A DNA stretch of 64,000 bases from Phaeosaccion multiseriatum (GCA_965112735.1 OZ218962.1:3038001-3102000), one strand, 5' to 3'. Shown: positions 11,457 to 22,760, counted from the first letter of the stretch. Notes: generated from the sequence alone by a model not told the origin. Made by a program: numbers and translations.

Positions 11457-12519
11457 AAACAAGGCAGATGGACCATAGAGCGCACAGCCAGCGGAGCCAG
11501 TCGCTCGCAAACACGCGCGCACGCACATACACGCATACCCGCCGTGCGCACAACAGCGGAGGCAGTCGCAGTTGGTGATACAGCAGCAGCATCAGCCGGC
11601 GTTTTGCTCTTCCCTTTTTTCTTGGGGCACAAGCCGCGAAACCGTTCCCTCATGGAGATGGGCCCTCAGCGGGGATGGGGGGTCAGTGCACGAGGAGGGA
11701 GGGAGGGAGTGATACCCTCCATGTAAAAAGTAAACGCTCCCAGGGCAGTGAGCGAAGAATGTGTGGTCTGTGGGGGGGTGGAGTGGACACGGAGGGAGAG
11801 GGCAGGAGAGTGAGTGGGCCGACCCCGTCGAGGGGATGCACTGAAGTAAGTCAAGTAAGTGACTGACTCAAGTGACTCAAGGGACTGAGGAGGTGTGCGC
11901 TGGCTCGCCCCTTCCCCCTCCCTTGCGCCGGAGCACCTGCAGGGCCTCAGGGCCTCCGTTTTACTGATCAACTGTTGAGCAAGGGGGAGGGCGTCTTTTC
12001 ATCCATCGACTTGGCTTGAGCTCACAGAACGGCGCTACTAAACCATACGAAGAATAGATAATACTACGTAATAATATTATTATTATTCTACGATCAATAC
12101 AGTACAGTGACTGAGCGACGTGCGTTATACCATTTCCATCCGTGTCTCTCTCCTCCTGTCCTTCTGCCCGCCCCCCTCCCCTTACTGCTGCTGCTGCTGC
12201 TGCTGCTAAAACTGCCGCTTAATACCCTGTCAGCGTTGCTATAGACAGCTGCTCGAAGCTGCCAGCAGGGGCCAGAGCGTCTCAGGAAGTGTAGCCCTCC
12301 GGTCGCAGCCCTCCGGCCGCTTGTTCGACACACACACTCACGGGTCCTTCCTCCCTCCCTGCTGCTACTCCTGCTGCTCTCCCGTGAGTTCACCTCCACA
12401 CAGAGTCGATATACAATATATATATATATAATTTATATATGTATTTTATATATATATATATATTTATAAATATATATATATATATATATATATTAAATAT
12501 ATATATAATATTGACTTCC
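11457..12519. other. Intergenic region downstream of cbbX
   Basis: No supported gene. It holds a copy of the dispersed motif (11569-11586), a short CTG run (12186-12207), and a (TA)-rich tract from 12414 onward. Confidence 0.65.
12414..12515. repeat. (TA)n microsatellite with TAAA interruptions
   Basis: Roughly 100 bp of alternating T and A directly before the truncated FNIP-like fragment. Confidence 0.93.
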
Positions 12520-12740
12520 TCCTGCCCAGCCTCCCTCCTGACCCTCCATTCTCAGTCTCGAGTTCCCCTCCGATGTAGCGGAGTCGCATCATCCCTCCTC
12601 ACCAGAGCATCACCTGCAGCCCCTCGGGTAGATCTGCAGGCAGCGGGCAGTTCATTCCAACCGCGAGCTCCCTCAGGCCACCAGCAGAGGCAGGCTCTCC
12701 AAAGGCAATTTTCACAGATTGTTAGGCTCATCCACGCACC
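12520..12740 (-). pseudogene. Truncated copy of the FNIP-like repeat gene 3' end
   Basis: 12527-12690 nearly matches 16013-16175, the 3' flank and last codons of the intact gene at 16086-18224. Shared blocks include CCTCGGGTAGATCTGCAGGC and the region around the stop codon. Similarity is lost by about 12700, so only the C-terminal end survives. Confidence 0.85.
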
Positions 12741-12754
12741 CACGAACCCTCAAC

Positions 12755-12873
12755 CGGACCACCACTCCCCCCTCCCGAGCAGGCGGGGGAGTAACAGGCC
12801 CCCAGTGGGCCCCAGATACACACACTCTCTCTCTCTTTCAGTTTCTTGGGTGATTCCTACTAAGTCAATAAAT
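12755..12873 (+). mobile_element. Short 3'-end copy of the local non-LTR retrotransposon
   Basis: Begins around GGGGGAGTAAC, the region of the element's stop codon, continues through a CA/CT-rich stretch, and ends with the tail TTTCAGTTTCTTGGGTGATT and CAATAAA. The long copy at 53153-55959 ends in the same way. Nothing of the coding region upstream is kept, which is typical 5' truncation. Confidence 0.8.
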
Positions 12874-13791
12874 ATCCCACGCACAACCAGGCACGCGGCA
12901 CGCACGCACCCGCACCCCTCAGTAGGCTGGACTGGGGCAGACGGTGTTCCGGTGTGTGTAGCATGAGCCGCAGCAAAAGAGGGCATGACTGGGATGTTAA
13001 AGGTCAGAGAAGAGAATTCTCTGCCGGGGGAGTGCCGTCCTTTATTCCGCCCTCCCGATGTGATGGATCACACTGGCGTAAGATTAAGTAAGTATCGGCC
13101 CAAGAGGGAGCGCGGCATTCAGGCTCGCCTGCCCCTGACAGAGTCGTGTGGCGTGGCTTCTTGGCTTGTTGGTTGTTCAGACACTTTATATTGTGATTGC
13201 ATGGCTACGCTTCGCTTCAAGCGCTAAAAAGATGAGATGCGTATCGTATATACGACGATAAGCCCTCTCGATAAACCCACTCCTCAGTGCACTGCTCGCA
13301 CTGCTGTGGCTGATGCTTGACACACCCACTCTCCCCCACATATACAAAAGAGGGGGAGCGCTCCCTACCTGCTCCACTCGACAGGCCCGGCCGTTCTGCC
13401 CGCCGCGAGCAGCAGCTGTCCCTTCACTCTCCCCTGCCCCGAGCGAGCTGTCTTATACGATAGCTACCTCTTCCTGTGCCTTGCAAATGCCCAGTGGCTC
13501 ACTGCTCAGCGGTTCAGCGGCTTAGCTGCCGACTCGGCTCGTGAGCATGTCCTGATGCATCATGGCCGAGCGGAGACCCTCCTCCTCCTCCTCCTACGAC
13601 GACGACGACGACGATGACGACGACGACGACGATGAACCCCATCCGCATGGGCCTTTCCTCGCTCCTCCTCCCTCTGTACAGGGTACAGAAAGCAGAGTGC
13701 CGGAACATGGACCAAGGGGGCACCTCTCTGTAGTAGAGGCCGCACGGAGCTGCACCCACCTACCTACCTACCTATCTACCAACCAACCTAC
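12874..13791. other. Intergenic region between retroelement tail and 7TM gene
   Basis: No supported gene. A (GAC)n run lies at 13596-13635 and a CCTA/CCAA-type simple repeat at 13755-13805. Confidence 0.6.
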
Positions 13792-15033
13792 CTACCCATC
13801 TACCCGTGACTGATGGTGATTGATGGATTGAACAAGGTTGCTGCTCATGTGAGCAGCTTTTGGACTCGCTGCAATCCTTGACGGATGGACTTGAAGAAGC
13901 TTGCTATTCATGTGAGCGGCTTTTGGACTCGCTGCAAGACTTGACGGATGGACTTGGAGAAGATTGCAACTCATATGAGTAAGAAGCTTGCTGCTCATCT
14001 GAGCGACTGTTGGAGCGGCTCCGACACTGGCGACACTGCGGGCGCCGGCGCCCGAGGACTCTCTCCGAGTGAGCGGCCCTCGCAGCACGCCGTAGAACAC
14101 TGTCAAAACCCACAACATAGCGAACGATCTGCCCAATACGAGCGATGCAGAAGGTCTCTCACGCATCCATGTCTTCATAGGGTCCACGAGGGTGATGACC
14201 GTGAAGACTACAGTCGAGGCCCAACAGGCGCTGGTGAGACAGAGCATGTACTTACATTGCGTCTTGATCTTGCGCAAGTCTGGTGAGAGCGGCGGGGGCA
14301 TACTCCTTAGCATGCCCAACATACAGGTGGTCGCCACGATGATGGCCCCAGCGCACCCGCTGATGGCTGGCTGGGTCAGAGCCACGAACGTACAGAAGAT
14401 GATGTACGATGGGAGAAAAAGAAGCACAATGCACGAAGACGCCGCTGCTAAAGCCATAGCTGCGAGGACGAGCCAAAATCGGCGCTCAACAATGTCTCGA
14501 AGCCGGAGTACGGTGGGCATGCGGTGCAGGAGGCTTCGCGGTAGGGCGGCAAGCCAGAGACGAACAACCAGCCATGCGTTTACTATGACGCACCCCATGC
14601 AGAATCCAAGAGAACTCCAGGCCAAGGAGTGGTCCAGCGGCCCTGTCCCATTAGCGAGTCTTCCTATTGGGATGGACGATCCCGTCAACGAGAAGGAGAA
14701 GCAAACCACTGCCCCGATGAGCCTGGTTTGGGCCGTCCCCGTCTTGGTCTCCCGCAACAGTGCCGTCACTCCTCCCCTACGCCACACATGCCTGCCGAGA
14801 ACAAACACCACATCGACCAAGTGGACTGCGGCGACGGTCAGCATCACCATCTCGGGCACATCGAGGTACGCCTTGGCTACACAAGCACTCTCCCCCACCA
14901 TGTTCTGGTCGTAAAAACCATCCCCGCAGCCCGAGCACGTCCCAGCATCTTCGTCGCACACGCCTTCGCTCTGACTTGTACGGCCGAAGGTCGCGGCCGC
15001 CTCTTCGCGGCACGCCAGCACACACGCAGACAT
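13792..15033 (-). CDS. Seven-transmembrane protein with Cys-rich N-terminus and repetitive C-tail
   Basis: A single-exon 413-residue frame. Residues 1-55 carry a small Cys cluster (DEDAGTCSGCGDGFYDQN) that looks extracellular. Seven hydrophobic segments follow, at about residues 60-80, 105-125, 138-162, 187-208, 213-243 (long, perhaps reaching two), 258-280 and 300-318. The cytosolic tail has two to three copies of a motif around LLQVHPSSLAASPKAAHM, encoded by a DNA tandem repeat at about 13830-13990. The topology is GPCR-like, but I cannot see a DRY, NPxxY or other class signature, so receptor function is only a suggestion. An in-frame stop lies shortly upstream, which supports the start used. 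The intron-free structure contrasts with most neighbours. Confidence 0.7.
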   Translation of the reverse strand: MSACVLACREEAAATFGRTSQSEGVCDEDAGTCSGCGDGFYDQNMVGESACVAKAYLDVPEMVMLTVAAVHLVDVVFVLGRHVWRRGGVTALLRETKTGTAQTRLIGAVVCFSFSLTGSSIPIGRLANGTGPLDHSLAWSSLGFCMGCVIVNAWLVVRLWLAALPRSLLHRMPTVLRLRDIVERRFWLVLAAMALAAASSCIVLLFLPSYIIFCTFVALTQPAISGCAGAIIVATTCMLGMLRSMPPPLSPDLRKIKTQCKYMLCLTSACWASTVVFTVITLVDPMKTWMRERPSASLVLGRSFAMLWVLTVFYGVLRGPLTRRESSGAGARSVASVGAAPTVAQMSSKLLTHMSCNLLQVHPSSLAASPKAAHMNSKLLQVHPSRIAASPKAAHMSSNLVQSINHHQSRVDG

Positions 15034-15180
15034 GGGCGCTGCTTCTTCGCTCTACTCTTGTGGCTTCACCTTGTGTGTGAATCGGTAAATTCTGACATTA
15101 TTTCTGAAACGGCAAGCCTCGGTCTTTTTGTTGCCGTCGATTGCCGGTCACCTACCTACATGAACCTACAAAACGCTACC
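15034..15180. other. Short intergenic spacer
   Basis: Upstream of the minus-strand 7TM gene; presumably its promoter. No clear motif seen. Confidence 0.4.
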
Positions 15181-15940
15181 AAAAACGGTTGACTCTCCTC
15201 CCCTTGACGCTCCTCTCCGTCCCTCCTGTCGCTCGGCCCTCACTTAGACTTAGGCAACCTCTTGTACCCTCCCCGCCGCTGTCGGCGCTGCTCCTGCCCT
15301 GGATCTGGCCCTCCTGCTGCCTCCCTCTTCCCTCTCCTTCCCCACCCACCGCCCTCCGAACAGCCCATCCTTCCAAGCAGCTCATCACTACTCCAAGTGG
15401 TTGTCTGTACCCAAAAAAAAAAAAAAAAAAAAAAATTAAGCTAGCTCACGCTCGGCACTCGGCCCTTCCGTAACCTCACTGACTGAGTTACTAACACCAT
15501 GCAGTCCCTGCTGAGGTGTAAAGAGCGCAGCGACCACAAAGAGGACGGCGAGAAGGGCAGCATCTTTACCGGGCAGCGACCGCCTCTGCTGGCTCCCCCG
15601 TCGCGGTCATCATGGCCGAACCCGCTCTCCCTCCCCTGCTCTTCCGATCAGCCCTGACTCCGAAGCCTTGCTGCCCTTGTCCCACAATGCTGCTGCTGCT
15701 GCTGCTGCTGCTGCTGTGACCCTGCGGGGGGTGGGGCCATGCACCGAAAGAGAGGCATACGGGCATCCAAGTCAGTTGGGGAAAACCGAGAGAGCAGCAG
15801 AGACCGAACCGCCGTGCCCATTCTTCCTCTGGAGATACAGCCACACGCAGCAAGTCAGGCTTGCTTCCAGAAGGGGGATAAGGGCCAACCAAGTCTCAGC
15901 CGTGCTAAGACCCTTACTCTCAGCCTGCCAAGACCCTAGG
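15181..15940 (-). pseudogene. Degenerate partial copy of the 3' end of the Cys-rich membrane protein gene
   Basis: The segment parallels 18660-19480 in order and content. Both start with a block containing GTCGCTCGGCCCTCACT, later share GTCCCTGCTGAGGTG followed by AGAGCGC and GACCACAA, and end at a GGGGTGGGG/GGGCAT region. The copy carries many indels, a poly-A stretch (15411-15434) and an expanded CTG run (15688-15717), and has no usable full frame, so it is a dead fragment of the gene at 18918-22760. Confidence 0.75.
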
Positions 15941-16085
15941 TCTCCGACCCTGACCCTGACGCACCTTGGCGCTTCACCCTCAAGGCACATCTCCTTCCTC
16001 CCTCCCTCCTGCCCAGCCTCCCTCCTGACCCTCCATTCTCAGCCTCGAGTTCCCCTCCGATGTAGCTGAGTCGCATCATCCCTCC

Positions 16086-18224
16086 TCACCAGAGGATCAC
16101 CTGCAGCCCCTCGGGTAGATCTGCAGGCAGCGGGCAGTTCATTCCCCCCATGAACTCCCTCAGGCCAGCAGGCAGGCTCTGGAAAGGGCAGGTGTAATGC
16201 GATGACAGTATCAGAGTCCGCAGAGAAGCAGGCAGCTTCAGAGGGTGGTTAAAGCACTTCCCCATCATCACGTCCTCCACACCACAAGGAAGGTCCAATT
16301 GCTGATTGAATTCAGAGTTCCAGACAAACTTGATCTTCTTCAGCGAGGCAGGTAGGTCCAGAGGGAGGTCAAACTCAAGCCCCATGTGCACCTCCTCCAC
16401 ACCACAAGGAAGGTCCAAGTGCTGATTGAAGAGTGAGTCATACCCAAATCTGATCTTCTTGAGTGAAGCAGGCAGCTCCAGAGGGAGGTTAAAGTAAGAC
16501 CCCATCTCCACCTCCTCCACACCGCAAGGAAGGACCACGCGGTGATTGAACTTCGAGGCTTCATCAAATCTGATCTTTTTGAGCGAGTTAGGCAGCTTCA
16601 GAGGGTGGTTAAACTCCACACCCATGAACACTTCCTCCACGCCACAAGGAAGGTCCACGTGCTGATTGAACTTCGTGCTAAATTTGATCTTCTTGAGCGA
16701 AGCAGGCAGCTCCAGAGGGAGGTTAAAGTATTTCCCCATGTCCACCTCCTCCACACCGCAAGGAAGAACCACGTGCTGATTGAAGTGAAAGTCGAAGTCG
16801 ATCTTCTTGAGCGAAGCAGGCAGCTCCAGAGGGAGGTTAAAGTGCTTCCCCATCTGCACCTCCTCCACACCGCAAGGAAGGTCCAAGGGCTGCTTGAAAT
16901 TTGACCACAGGGCAAATCTGATGCTCTTGAGCGAGCCAGGCAGCTCCAGAGGGTGGTTAAAGTCCCCACCCATCACCACCTCCTCCACACCACAAGGAAG
17001 GACCAGGGGCTGATTGAACATATCTCCAAACTTGATCTTCTTGAGCGAGGCAGGCAGCTCCAGAGGGAGGTTAAAGTCATGCCCCATCACCACCTCCTCC
17101 ACACCACAAGGAAGGTCCAGCTGCTGATTGAACTGTGACTTCCAGCCAAACTTGATCTTCTTGAGCGAGGCAGGCAGCTCCAGAGGGAGGTTAAAGTCAA
17201 ACCCCATCTCCACCTCCTCCACAGCACAAGGAAGAACCAAGTGCTGATTGAACTTCTCGCCAAGTCTGATCTTCTTGAGCGAGACAGGCAGCTTCAGAGG
17301 GTGGTTAAAGCACTTCCCCATCTCCACCTCCTCCACACCACAAGGAAGGTCCAAGTGCTGATTGAACTGTGAGGCCTCATCAAATGCGATCTTCTTGAGC
17401 GAGGCAGGCAGCTCCAGAGGGAGGTTAAAGCACTTCCCTATCACCACCTCCTCCACACCACAAGGAAGGTCCAATTGTTGATTGAACTCATTTCCAAATT
17501 TGATCTTCTTGAGCGAAGCAGGCAGCTCCAGTGGGAGGTTAAACGCATGCCCCATCACCACCTCTTCGAGTGTGCCAGGTAGAGACACGTTGGCATGGTT
17601 GAAGTAGTCAGAGAAACGCACACGCTTGACCGATGCTGGCAGCAGCGCCAGTGCCTTCGTCGCCAGAGACTTGTCAGCACACACGTTGGCTGTGTTCCTC
17701 AATTCCATGAAATGCCTGATGCCGAGCTCCACAGTCACGACGTGAAAGAAGCCTCCCTCGCCTTGATGTCCAGCCTCATTTCGCTGCCTCTGCCCAAGCT
17801 TCTGCTGCTCTTCCTGCTTTTCCCTATTCCTCCCTGACCTCCTTCGCACCCCCTCCGCCAGATCGCGTTCCTCACAACCATCACCACCAGCAGCAGAGGC
17901 AGCAGTAGACAGCACAGCTGCTGATGAAGAAGTAAAAGCGGCCCTTCTCTCATCCTTTCCCTGCTGTCGCTCCAGCATACGCAGGCTGCGGTGCTGGACA
18001 TCTTCGGGCATGCTGGTGCTGATTTCCAGAGTGCGGGAGGTGACCTCATCCACCTCCTTGCACACTCCCCACAGAGCTTTGTTCGAAATGAGCCCCGCCA
18101 CGGTTCGAAGAGCCGCGGGCCCTTCACTAGCCACAGCATGGCATTCGTTCATTGTCCTTCCCCCCGCGAAACTCTTCTCCAGTCCTCCTGTCCTCGGGCC
18201 CTCAATGGCACCGCCCTTCTCCAT
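16086..18224 (-). CDS. FNIP/LRR-like repeat protein with about 24 alternating repeats
   Basis: A single-exon 712-residue protein. The N-terminal 150 residues are charged and low-complexity and include a segment (ALWGVCKEVDEVTSRT) that also survives in the broken paralogue near 34.6 kb. From about residue 205 to 690 there are some 24 repeats of 19-21 residues beginning Phe-Asn. They alternate strictly between a type with QxLxLPCGVEEVxMG and a type with xPLxLPASLKKIxFG. The pattern FNxxLxLPxxLxxIxF resembles the FNIP and LRR_5 families, which form curved beta-solenoids used for protein binding. No catalytic motif is visible, so a binding or scaffold role is inferred. The lack of introns and three decayed copies in the window point to an expanding family. 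Confidence 0.82.
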   Translation of the reverse strand: MEKGGAIEGPRTGGLEKSFAGGRTMNECHAVASEGPAALRTVAGLISNKALWGVCKEVDEVTSRTLEISTSMPEDVQHRSLRMLERQQGKDERRAAFTSSSAAVLSTAASAAGGDGCEERDLAEGVRRRSGRNREKQEEQQKLGQRQRNEAGHQGEGGFFHVVTVELGIRHFMELRNTANVCADKSLATKALALLPASVKRVRFSDYFNHANVSLPGTLEEVVMGHAFNLPLELPASLKKIKFGNEFNQQLDLPCGVEEVVIGKCFNLPLELPASLKKIAFDEASQFNQHLDLPCGVEEVEMGKCFNHPLKLPVSLKKIRLGEKFNQHLVLPCAVEEVEMGFDFNLPLELPASLKKIKFGWKSQFNQQLDLPCGVEEVVMGHDFNLPLELPASLKKIKFGDMFNQPLVLPCGVEEVVMGGDFNHPLELPGSLKSIRFALWSNFKQPLDLPCGVEEVQMGKHFNLPLELPASLKKIDFDFHFNQHVVLPCGVEEVDMGKYFNLPLELPASLKKIKFSTKFNQHVDLPCGVEEVFMGVEFNHPLKLPNSLKKIRFDEASKFNHRVVLPCGVEEVEMGSYFNLPLELPASLKKIRFGYDSLFNQHLDLPCGVEEVHMGLEFDLPLDLPASLKKIKFVWNSEFNQQLDLPCGVEDVMMGKCFNHPLKLPASLRTLILSSHYTCPFQSLPAGLREFMGGMNCPLPADLPEGLQVILW

Positions 18225-18259
18225 TTTTTTGCGCTGTTGCGCCTGTTATTATCTCGTTG

Positions 18260-18495
18260 ATGTCTGTCACACCTGTTCTCTGTGTCTCCGGGGCCCTCGA
18301 GCCCCCCTCCGCTGGCTGGGATGGATTCTACCCGTGTCCGGTCACAGATGGTTGGTCTCTCAATTCTCCTTTCTTCTTCTGGGGAGAGGGAGTACAGGTC
18401 CGACGCCGCGGTTGAGCCGGCCCAGAAAGGCGCGCTCTCGCTCCGAGAGCCACATCTGGTGGTTGCAGCGAAGGAAGTGGTGGCAGAGAGCACAT
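18260..18495 (-). mobile_element. 5'-truncated, inverted fragment of the local non-LTR retrotransposon
   Basis: On the minus strand this matches the last codons and 3' flank of the long copy: CCAGATGTGGCTCTCGGAGC, then the Arg-Ala-Phe-Leu-Gly-Arg-Leu-Asn-Arg-Gly segment, and downstream CTCGAGGGCCCCGGAGACAC. The central part differs by substitutions and indels and the frame is broken. It lies just upstream of the FNIP-like gene. Confidence 0.85.
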
Positions 18496-18917
18496 AAAGC
18501 TGGAATTTCTTCTGGCAGACATGAAACTGGAATTCTTCGTGTTGGAGCAGACTTGGAACTTTAAATTACACACGCTAAGAGGTGCCTCTGTGTAGAAAGT
18601 AGTTGCTATCTCTACCTCTCCCGACTCTGCCATTGCTCAGCTTCCCTGTCCCCTGCGACAGCTGTGCCGCTTTCCTCCTTGCCGCTCCTCTCCGTCGCTG
18701 CTGTCGCTCGGCCCTCACTGAAGCTCATCCCTCTCCCCTCTCGGCCTCTCGGATTCAGTTGCTCCTGCGCTGGATCTTGCCCTCCTACCTCCCTCTCCAT
18801 CCCCACCACCCTCCAGCGCTACTCGCCGCACTGCGCCAAGGAAATGCAGTGGGGGGGTGAGAGAAATTAGAGGCATATTATGATGGGCAGGCAGGGCACT
18901 CGCGTCCCTCCGTAGCT

Positions 18918-19367
18918 TCACTGACCGACTTCCTGACACCAGGCACCAGGCACTGACCTGTTGGTGGGGCTGCTGCGGGTGGGCGGCGCTCCTCGGTAGG
19001 CGCGTCGAGACGAGTGCGAGACCACACCCCCTCGAGACACCCCCTCGGGACCTCCTGCGGCGAGGCTTCGGGCGGCATTGCCTAGGATGCCCTGCCCCGC
19101 TCCGCCCTCACCGAGTGAGGAGTCCCTGCTGAGGTGCGAAGAGCGCGGCGACCACAAGGAGGAGGGCGAGGAGGGCGGCGGAAAGCGTATGCTCATCATA
19201 GCTGAGGCTGAGCCCGAGGAGGAAGGTCGAGGCGAAGGCGGAAAGGAATACTTCAGGCTCGGAGCTGCTCCGTCTGCTTCATGTGGGGGTGGCTGTATCA
19301 CCAACTGCTGCTGGTCTCGCCCTGAGGGGGTGGGGAAGGCATGCGGGCATACAAATGAGTATTGGAG

Positions 19368-19404
<37 letters not shown>

Positions 19405-19972
19405 CAGCGCAGAAGAGTCTCTGGAGCTGACGAAGTCTCCGCAGGCATTGCTTGAACAGAACAAGGGTCTCTAAGGCTGATGAAGTTACCTGTCTCCGCT
19501 CTCCCGGGGGGCAGAAGTTCCCGTCCCGAGTCTGCTCCCCGGAGAGGCAGGGGGGGGGGGCAGCGCGAGGGGGGGGGGACCACCGAGGAGGGTCTCAAGG
19601 GTCCCAAGGGTGCTGCTGCAGGGGTGTGTGCTGAGATGGGGCCTGGGCGTCGAGAGGGACGGCGGCGCTGGGGAATCTGCTGCTGTTCAGACCTCTTCCT
19701 GTGAAGCTCGCGGAAGCTCTCGTCGGGCACCATCGCGCTCCTCTCCACCACCTCCTCGTCCTCCTCCTCCTCCTCCTCCTCCTCCTCCTTCTCACTCTGC
19801 TGCCAGCCTGTTGTCAGCCTAAGCATTCTGTCTTGCAGACGCTCCGTCGAGGAGCAGCCGCGGCGCTTCGTGCTGTGGTTGTGGTTGTGGGGAGCGCCCT
19901 CTGCCTCTCCTTGCTCCCCCGGGGGACTGAAGTTCGCCCCTGTCTCGTCATTGAGGACGAGACCCCTCCAGC

Positions 19973-20007
<35 letters not shown>

Positions 20008-20200
20008 GGCTGCTGCTGCTGCTGCTGCTGCCTAGGGCCTGCCTCGTGCATGTCATCCCCTCCCCCCTCTTGTCCCTTGCCCCCCCCCCTGCCGAAGGTC
20101 TTTCCATATGCCTCTACCCGCTTCGCCAGGCCCCTGAAGCCCACACTCACCCCAGCCGCTGCTGCTGCTGCTGCTGCTCCTGCTGCTGCTGCTGCTGCTG

Positions 20201-20235
<35 letters not shown>

Positions 20236-22760
20236 GCGCCTGCATATGTATGCTGCTCCGCTCCAAGTGTTGCTTCATCCACTGATGATACTGCTGCTGC
20301 TGCTGGTGGTGGTGGTGGTTGTGGTGGTGCTGCTGCTGCTGGTGCTGAGGGGGGGGGGAGGGCATGAGGGTCGGTGATGGGTTGCTCCCCACTTTGCCCG
20401 CCACCCTCCCCTCCGGCCACGACGTCGTCGATTGCTTGGCACACCCGTGAGCGGCGAACGTTCCTCCACGTGGTGCGAAGAACGATCCTCACGGTCAAGC
20501 TCACGCCTTCCCAGGAGGAGGCAACACGTGCAGCAGCGCCAGTAGTGTGCGGAGGGCCGAAGGAAGAATCACCACCACCACCACCACCACCACCACCACC
20601 AGTAGCAGCAGCAGAAGAAGAAGGTGATGCCGCGTGGTTCCCTCTGACGCATGCACTCCAGCAAACCTTCTCCCGGCGGCCGCCCCTGACCCAAGCAATG
20701 CCTCGCGCGGCCCGGAGCAGAAACCACGGAAGGGCGCCCACGACGACGGTCACGAGCAGGAGCAGGAGAACAACCATAGCATAGTGCCAGCTCTGTGCAT
20801 GGACACGCACGTGCGACACATGGGAGAGGGAGGGGTGAGGAGCATCAAGAGGGTTGAGCAAAAAGAGCCGGAGATGTGATTAGATCGGAGGCAGAGAGAT
20901 GTTGGACTAAGTATCCAGCTTGAGCTTCAACAGCACTCATATGAACGATTTCGTACCTCAATGGCCCCCTCCTCTGTGGCTCTGCCCGTGTACGTGACAG
21001 TCACGGCGTCGCTGTAGGCCCCTGGCAGCAGCAGCAAGGAGGGCCTCAGCTCATCAAAGGTACGGGTGCGAGTCGTGTCATTCGCTGCCCCTGCGGAGGG
21101 GGTGGGGCCGGCAGGGCCGGCAGGGCTGCTCACTCGAACGTCGCTCAGACTCATGCCCACATCAACGGTGTCCGACACTCCGAGAGCGGCTCCGAACTCA
21201 GCTGCGGGTGTTGTTCGATGATTACGTAACGAGAGGCGGAGGGGAGGAGGGAGAAGGATAACGTATTTTTAAGCGGTGTGGATGAGAGCATTCGTCAGCG
21301 GAGCCAACGAGAGGAGGGACACAAGTACTCCCACAAGTACTCCCAGCACTCCCACAAGTACTCCCAGCACTCCCACAAGTACTCCCAGCACTCACCCCAA
21401 GCCGCGGCATCTTGCAGGACGTCCACAGAGCTCAGCGCACGTGACAGGTCTGAGAACTCCGCGCCGAATCGGAAGCTGCTCACGCTCCCTGCGCCTTGAT
21501 CTGTCGAAGCTGAGGGAGCTGCTGACACTCGTATTTCGATGGTGGTGAGGGTTGCGTATTGTCCAAGCAAAGCGGAGAGGGCGGAACTCAACAGCTCCCC
21601 CCCCTCCCCTCCTCCCTCCTTCTCCAGCAGGAGGGCGGGCACATTGAGCACCCCAGTGAGCAGCACAGAAGGAGGGGCGGTCAACGCCGCTATGGGTGCG
21701 ACTGTCAGAGCTGCTGTTGGTGCTGCTGTTGGTGCGGGTGTTGGTGCGGGTGTTGGAGCTGCCGTTGGCGCTGCTGTTGCGGGCACAGTTGGGGGCTGGC
21801 GAAGGGAAAGGGGACAAGAAATGCAGAACCACTTCATTGAACAAAACATTCCACCAGCCCGTGAGCGCTTCCATCCTTCGTCCACACGTACCTCCGTCAG
21901 CGCTTCCGTCTCCACCGGTGTGGGCGTTGGGGTGCCCTCCCCCTCATCCGAAGGGCAAGCAATGTCTTCGTAGCCTTCGAAACCGCAGTAGCGACAGTCC
22001 GGAACGTTCCCCGCTCCACAGCCCAGGCCGCCGTTCTCCCAGCAACTGGAGGAAGGGTGTGTCGTCGAGGTGCGTCAGGAGGAGCAACAGCGCAAGTGAA
22101 GCGAAGAGTGAGTGAGAGAGATGGGGAAGGGAAAGAAAGAGCGGGAGAGGAGGAAGCCCTACGAAACAAGCGGGACAACTCTTACGAAAGAACGTGGCCA
22201 CCAAGCCACGAGAGGACTCAGGTGAAGTGAGTGAAGGAGCCTCATGCATCTACTTGGGGCTTACGTGGCATCGGTGAAGCACCTTTGGCCTTGCGCCTCA
22301 TCACACACGCAGGGTGCAGTCTCCCGCTCAGCGGGGGGGGGCGTCGGGGGGACACACTGGGGGGGGGGGGGTTGAGGTGTGTGGGCAGACAGGGAGGGGG
22401 GCGGGGAGAGGGCACAGGGGACACACACAGGGCCAGAGGGGAGTGAGAAGTGGGAAAGAGAGGAGGCGAGGAAGGGGGGAACGGAGGCCCGCATCCCTCC
22501 ATGCCCTTCCGAGACGGAGAACCCATTGGCCGTGTGAGTGGTGCGCACAGCAACACCAAACAACAAAACTCTCCACCCACGTCGCCTAAACAACACTCCT
22601 TTACCTGCGAGAATGCGTCGGACACGAAGACGCACTCGGCGGCTTCCCCACTCTCGCCATCACAACAATCGCCACTGAAGGTGATGGTGCTGCCATCTCG
22701 GCCCACAATGCTCCCAGCACACTGGCCCAAATTGACAATGCAGCTCACTGCGTCGCCCAT
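18918..22760 (-). CDS. Type I membrane protein with Cys-rich ectodomain and long low-complexity cytosolic tail
   Basis: Six minus-strand exons: 22760-22605, 22320-22265, 22045-21892, 21795-21396, 21201-20957 and 20792-18918, all phase-consistent, about 961 residues. The ectodomain has a Cys-rich module (CIVNLGQCAG, GDCCDGESGEAAECVF, PCVCDEAQGQRCF, CWENGGLGCGAG, DCRYCGFEGYEDIAC), then a Thr/Pro/Ala-rich linker and two beta-rich segments. One transmembrane helix (MVVLLLLLVTVVVGALPWFLL) begins the last exon. The cytosolic tail of about 600 residues is rich in Ala, Gln, Pro and Ser and includes QQLVIQPP from the dispersed motif (19292-19309). A signal peptide is not visible at Met 22760; an upstream exon joined at the AG near 22800 is possible. 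The function is unknown; the layout suggests a cell-surface receptor or adhesion protein. Confidence 0.72.
19371..19402. repeat. (GA)n microsatellite inside a coding exon
   Basis: Encodes an alternating Ser-Leu run in the tail of the minus-strand membrane protein. Its purity suggests recent expansion. Confidence 0.9.
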
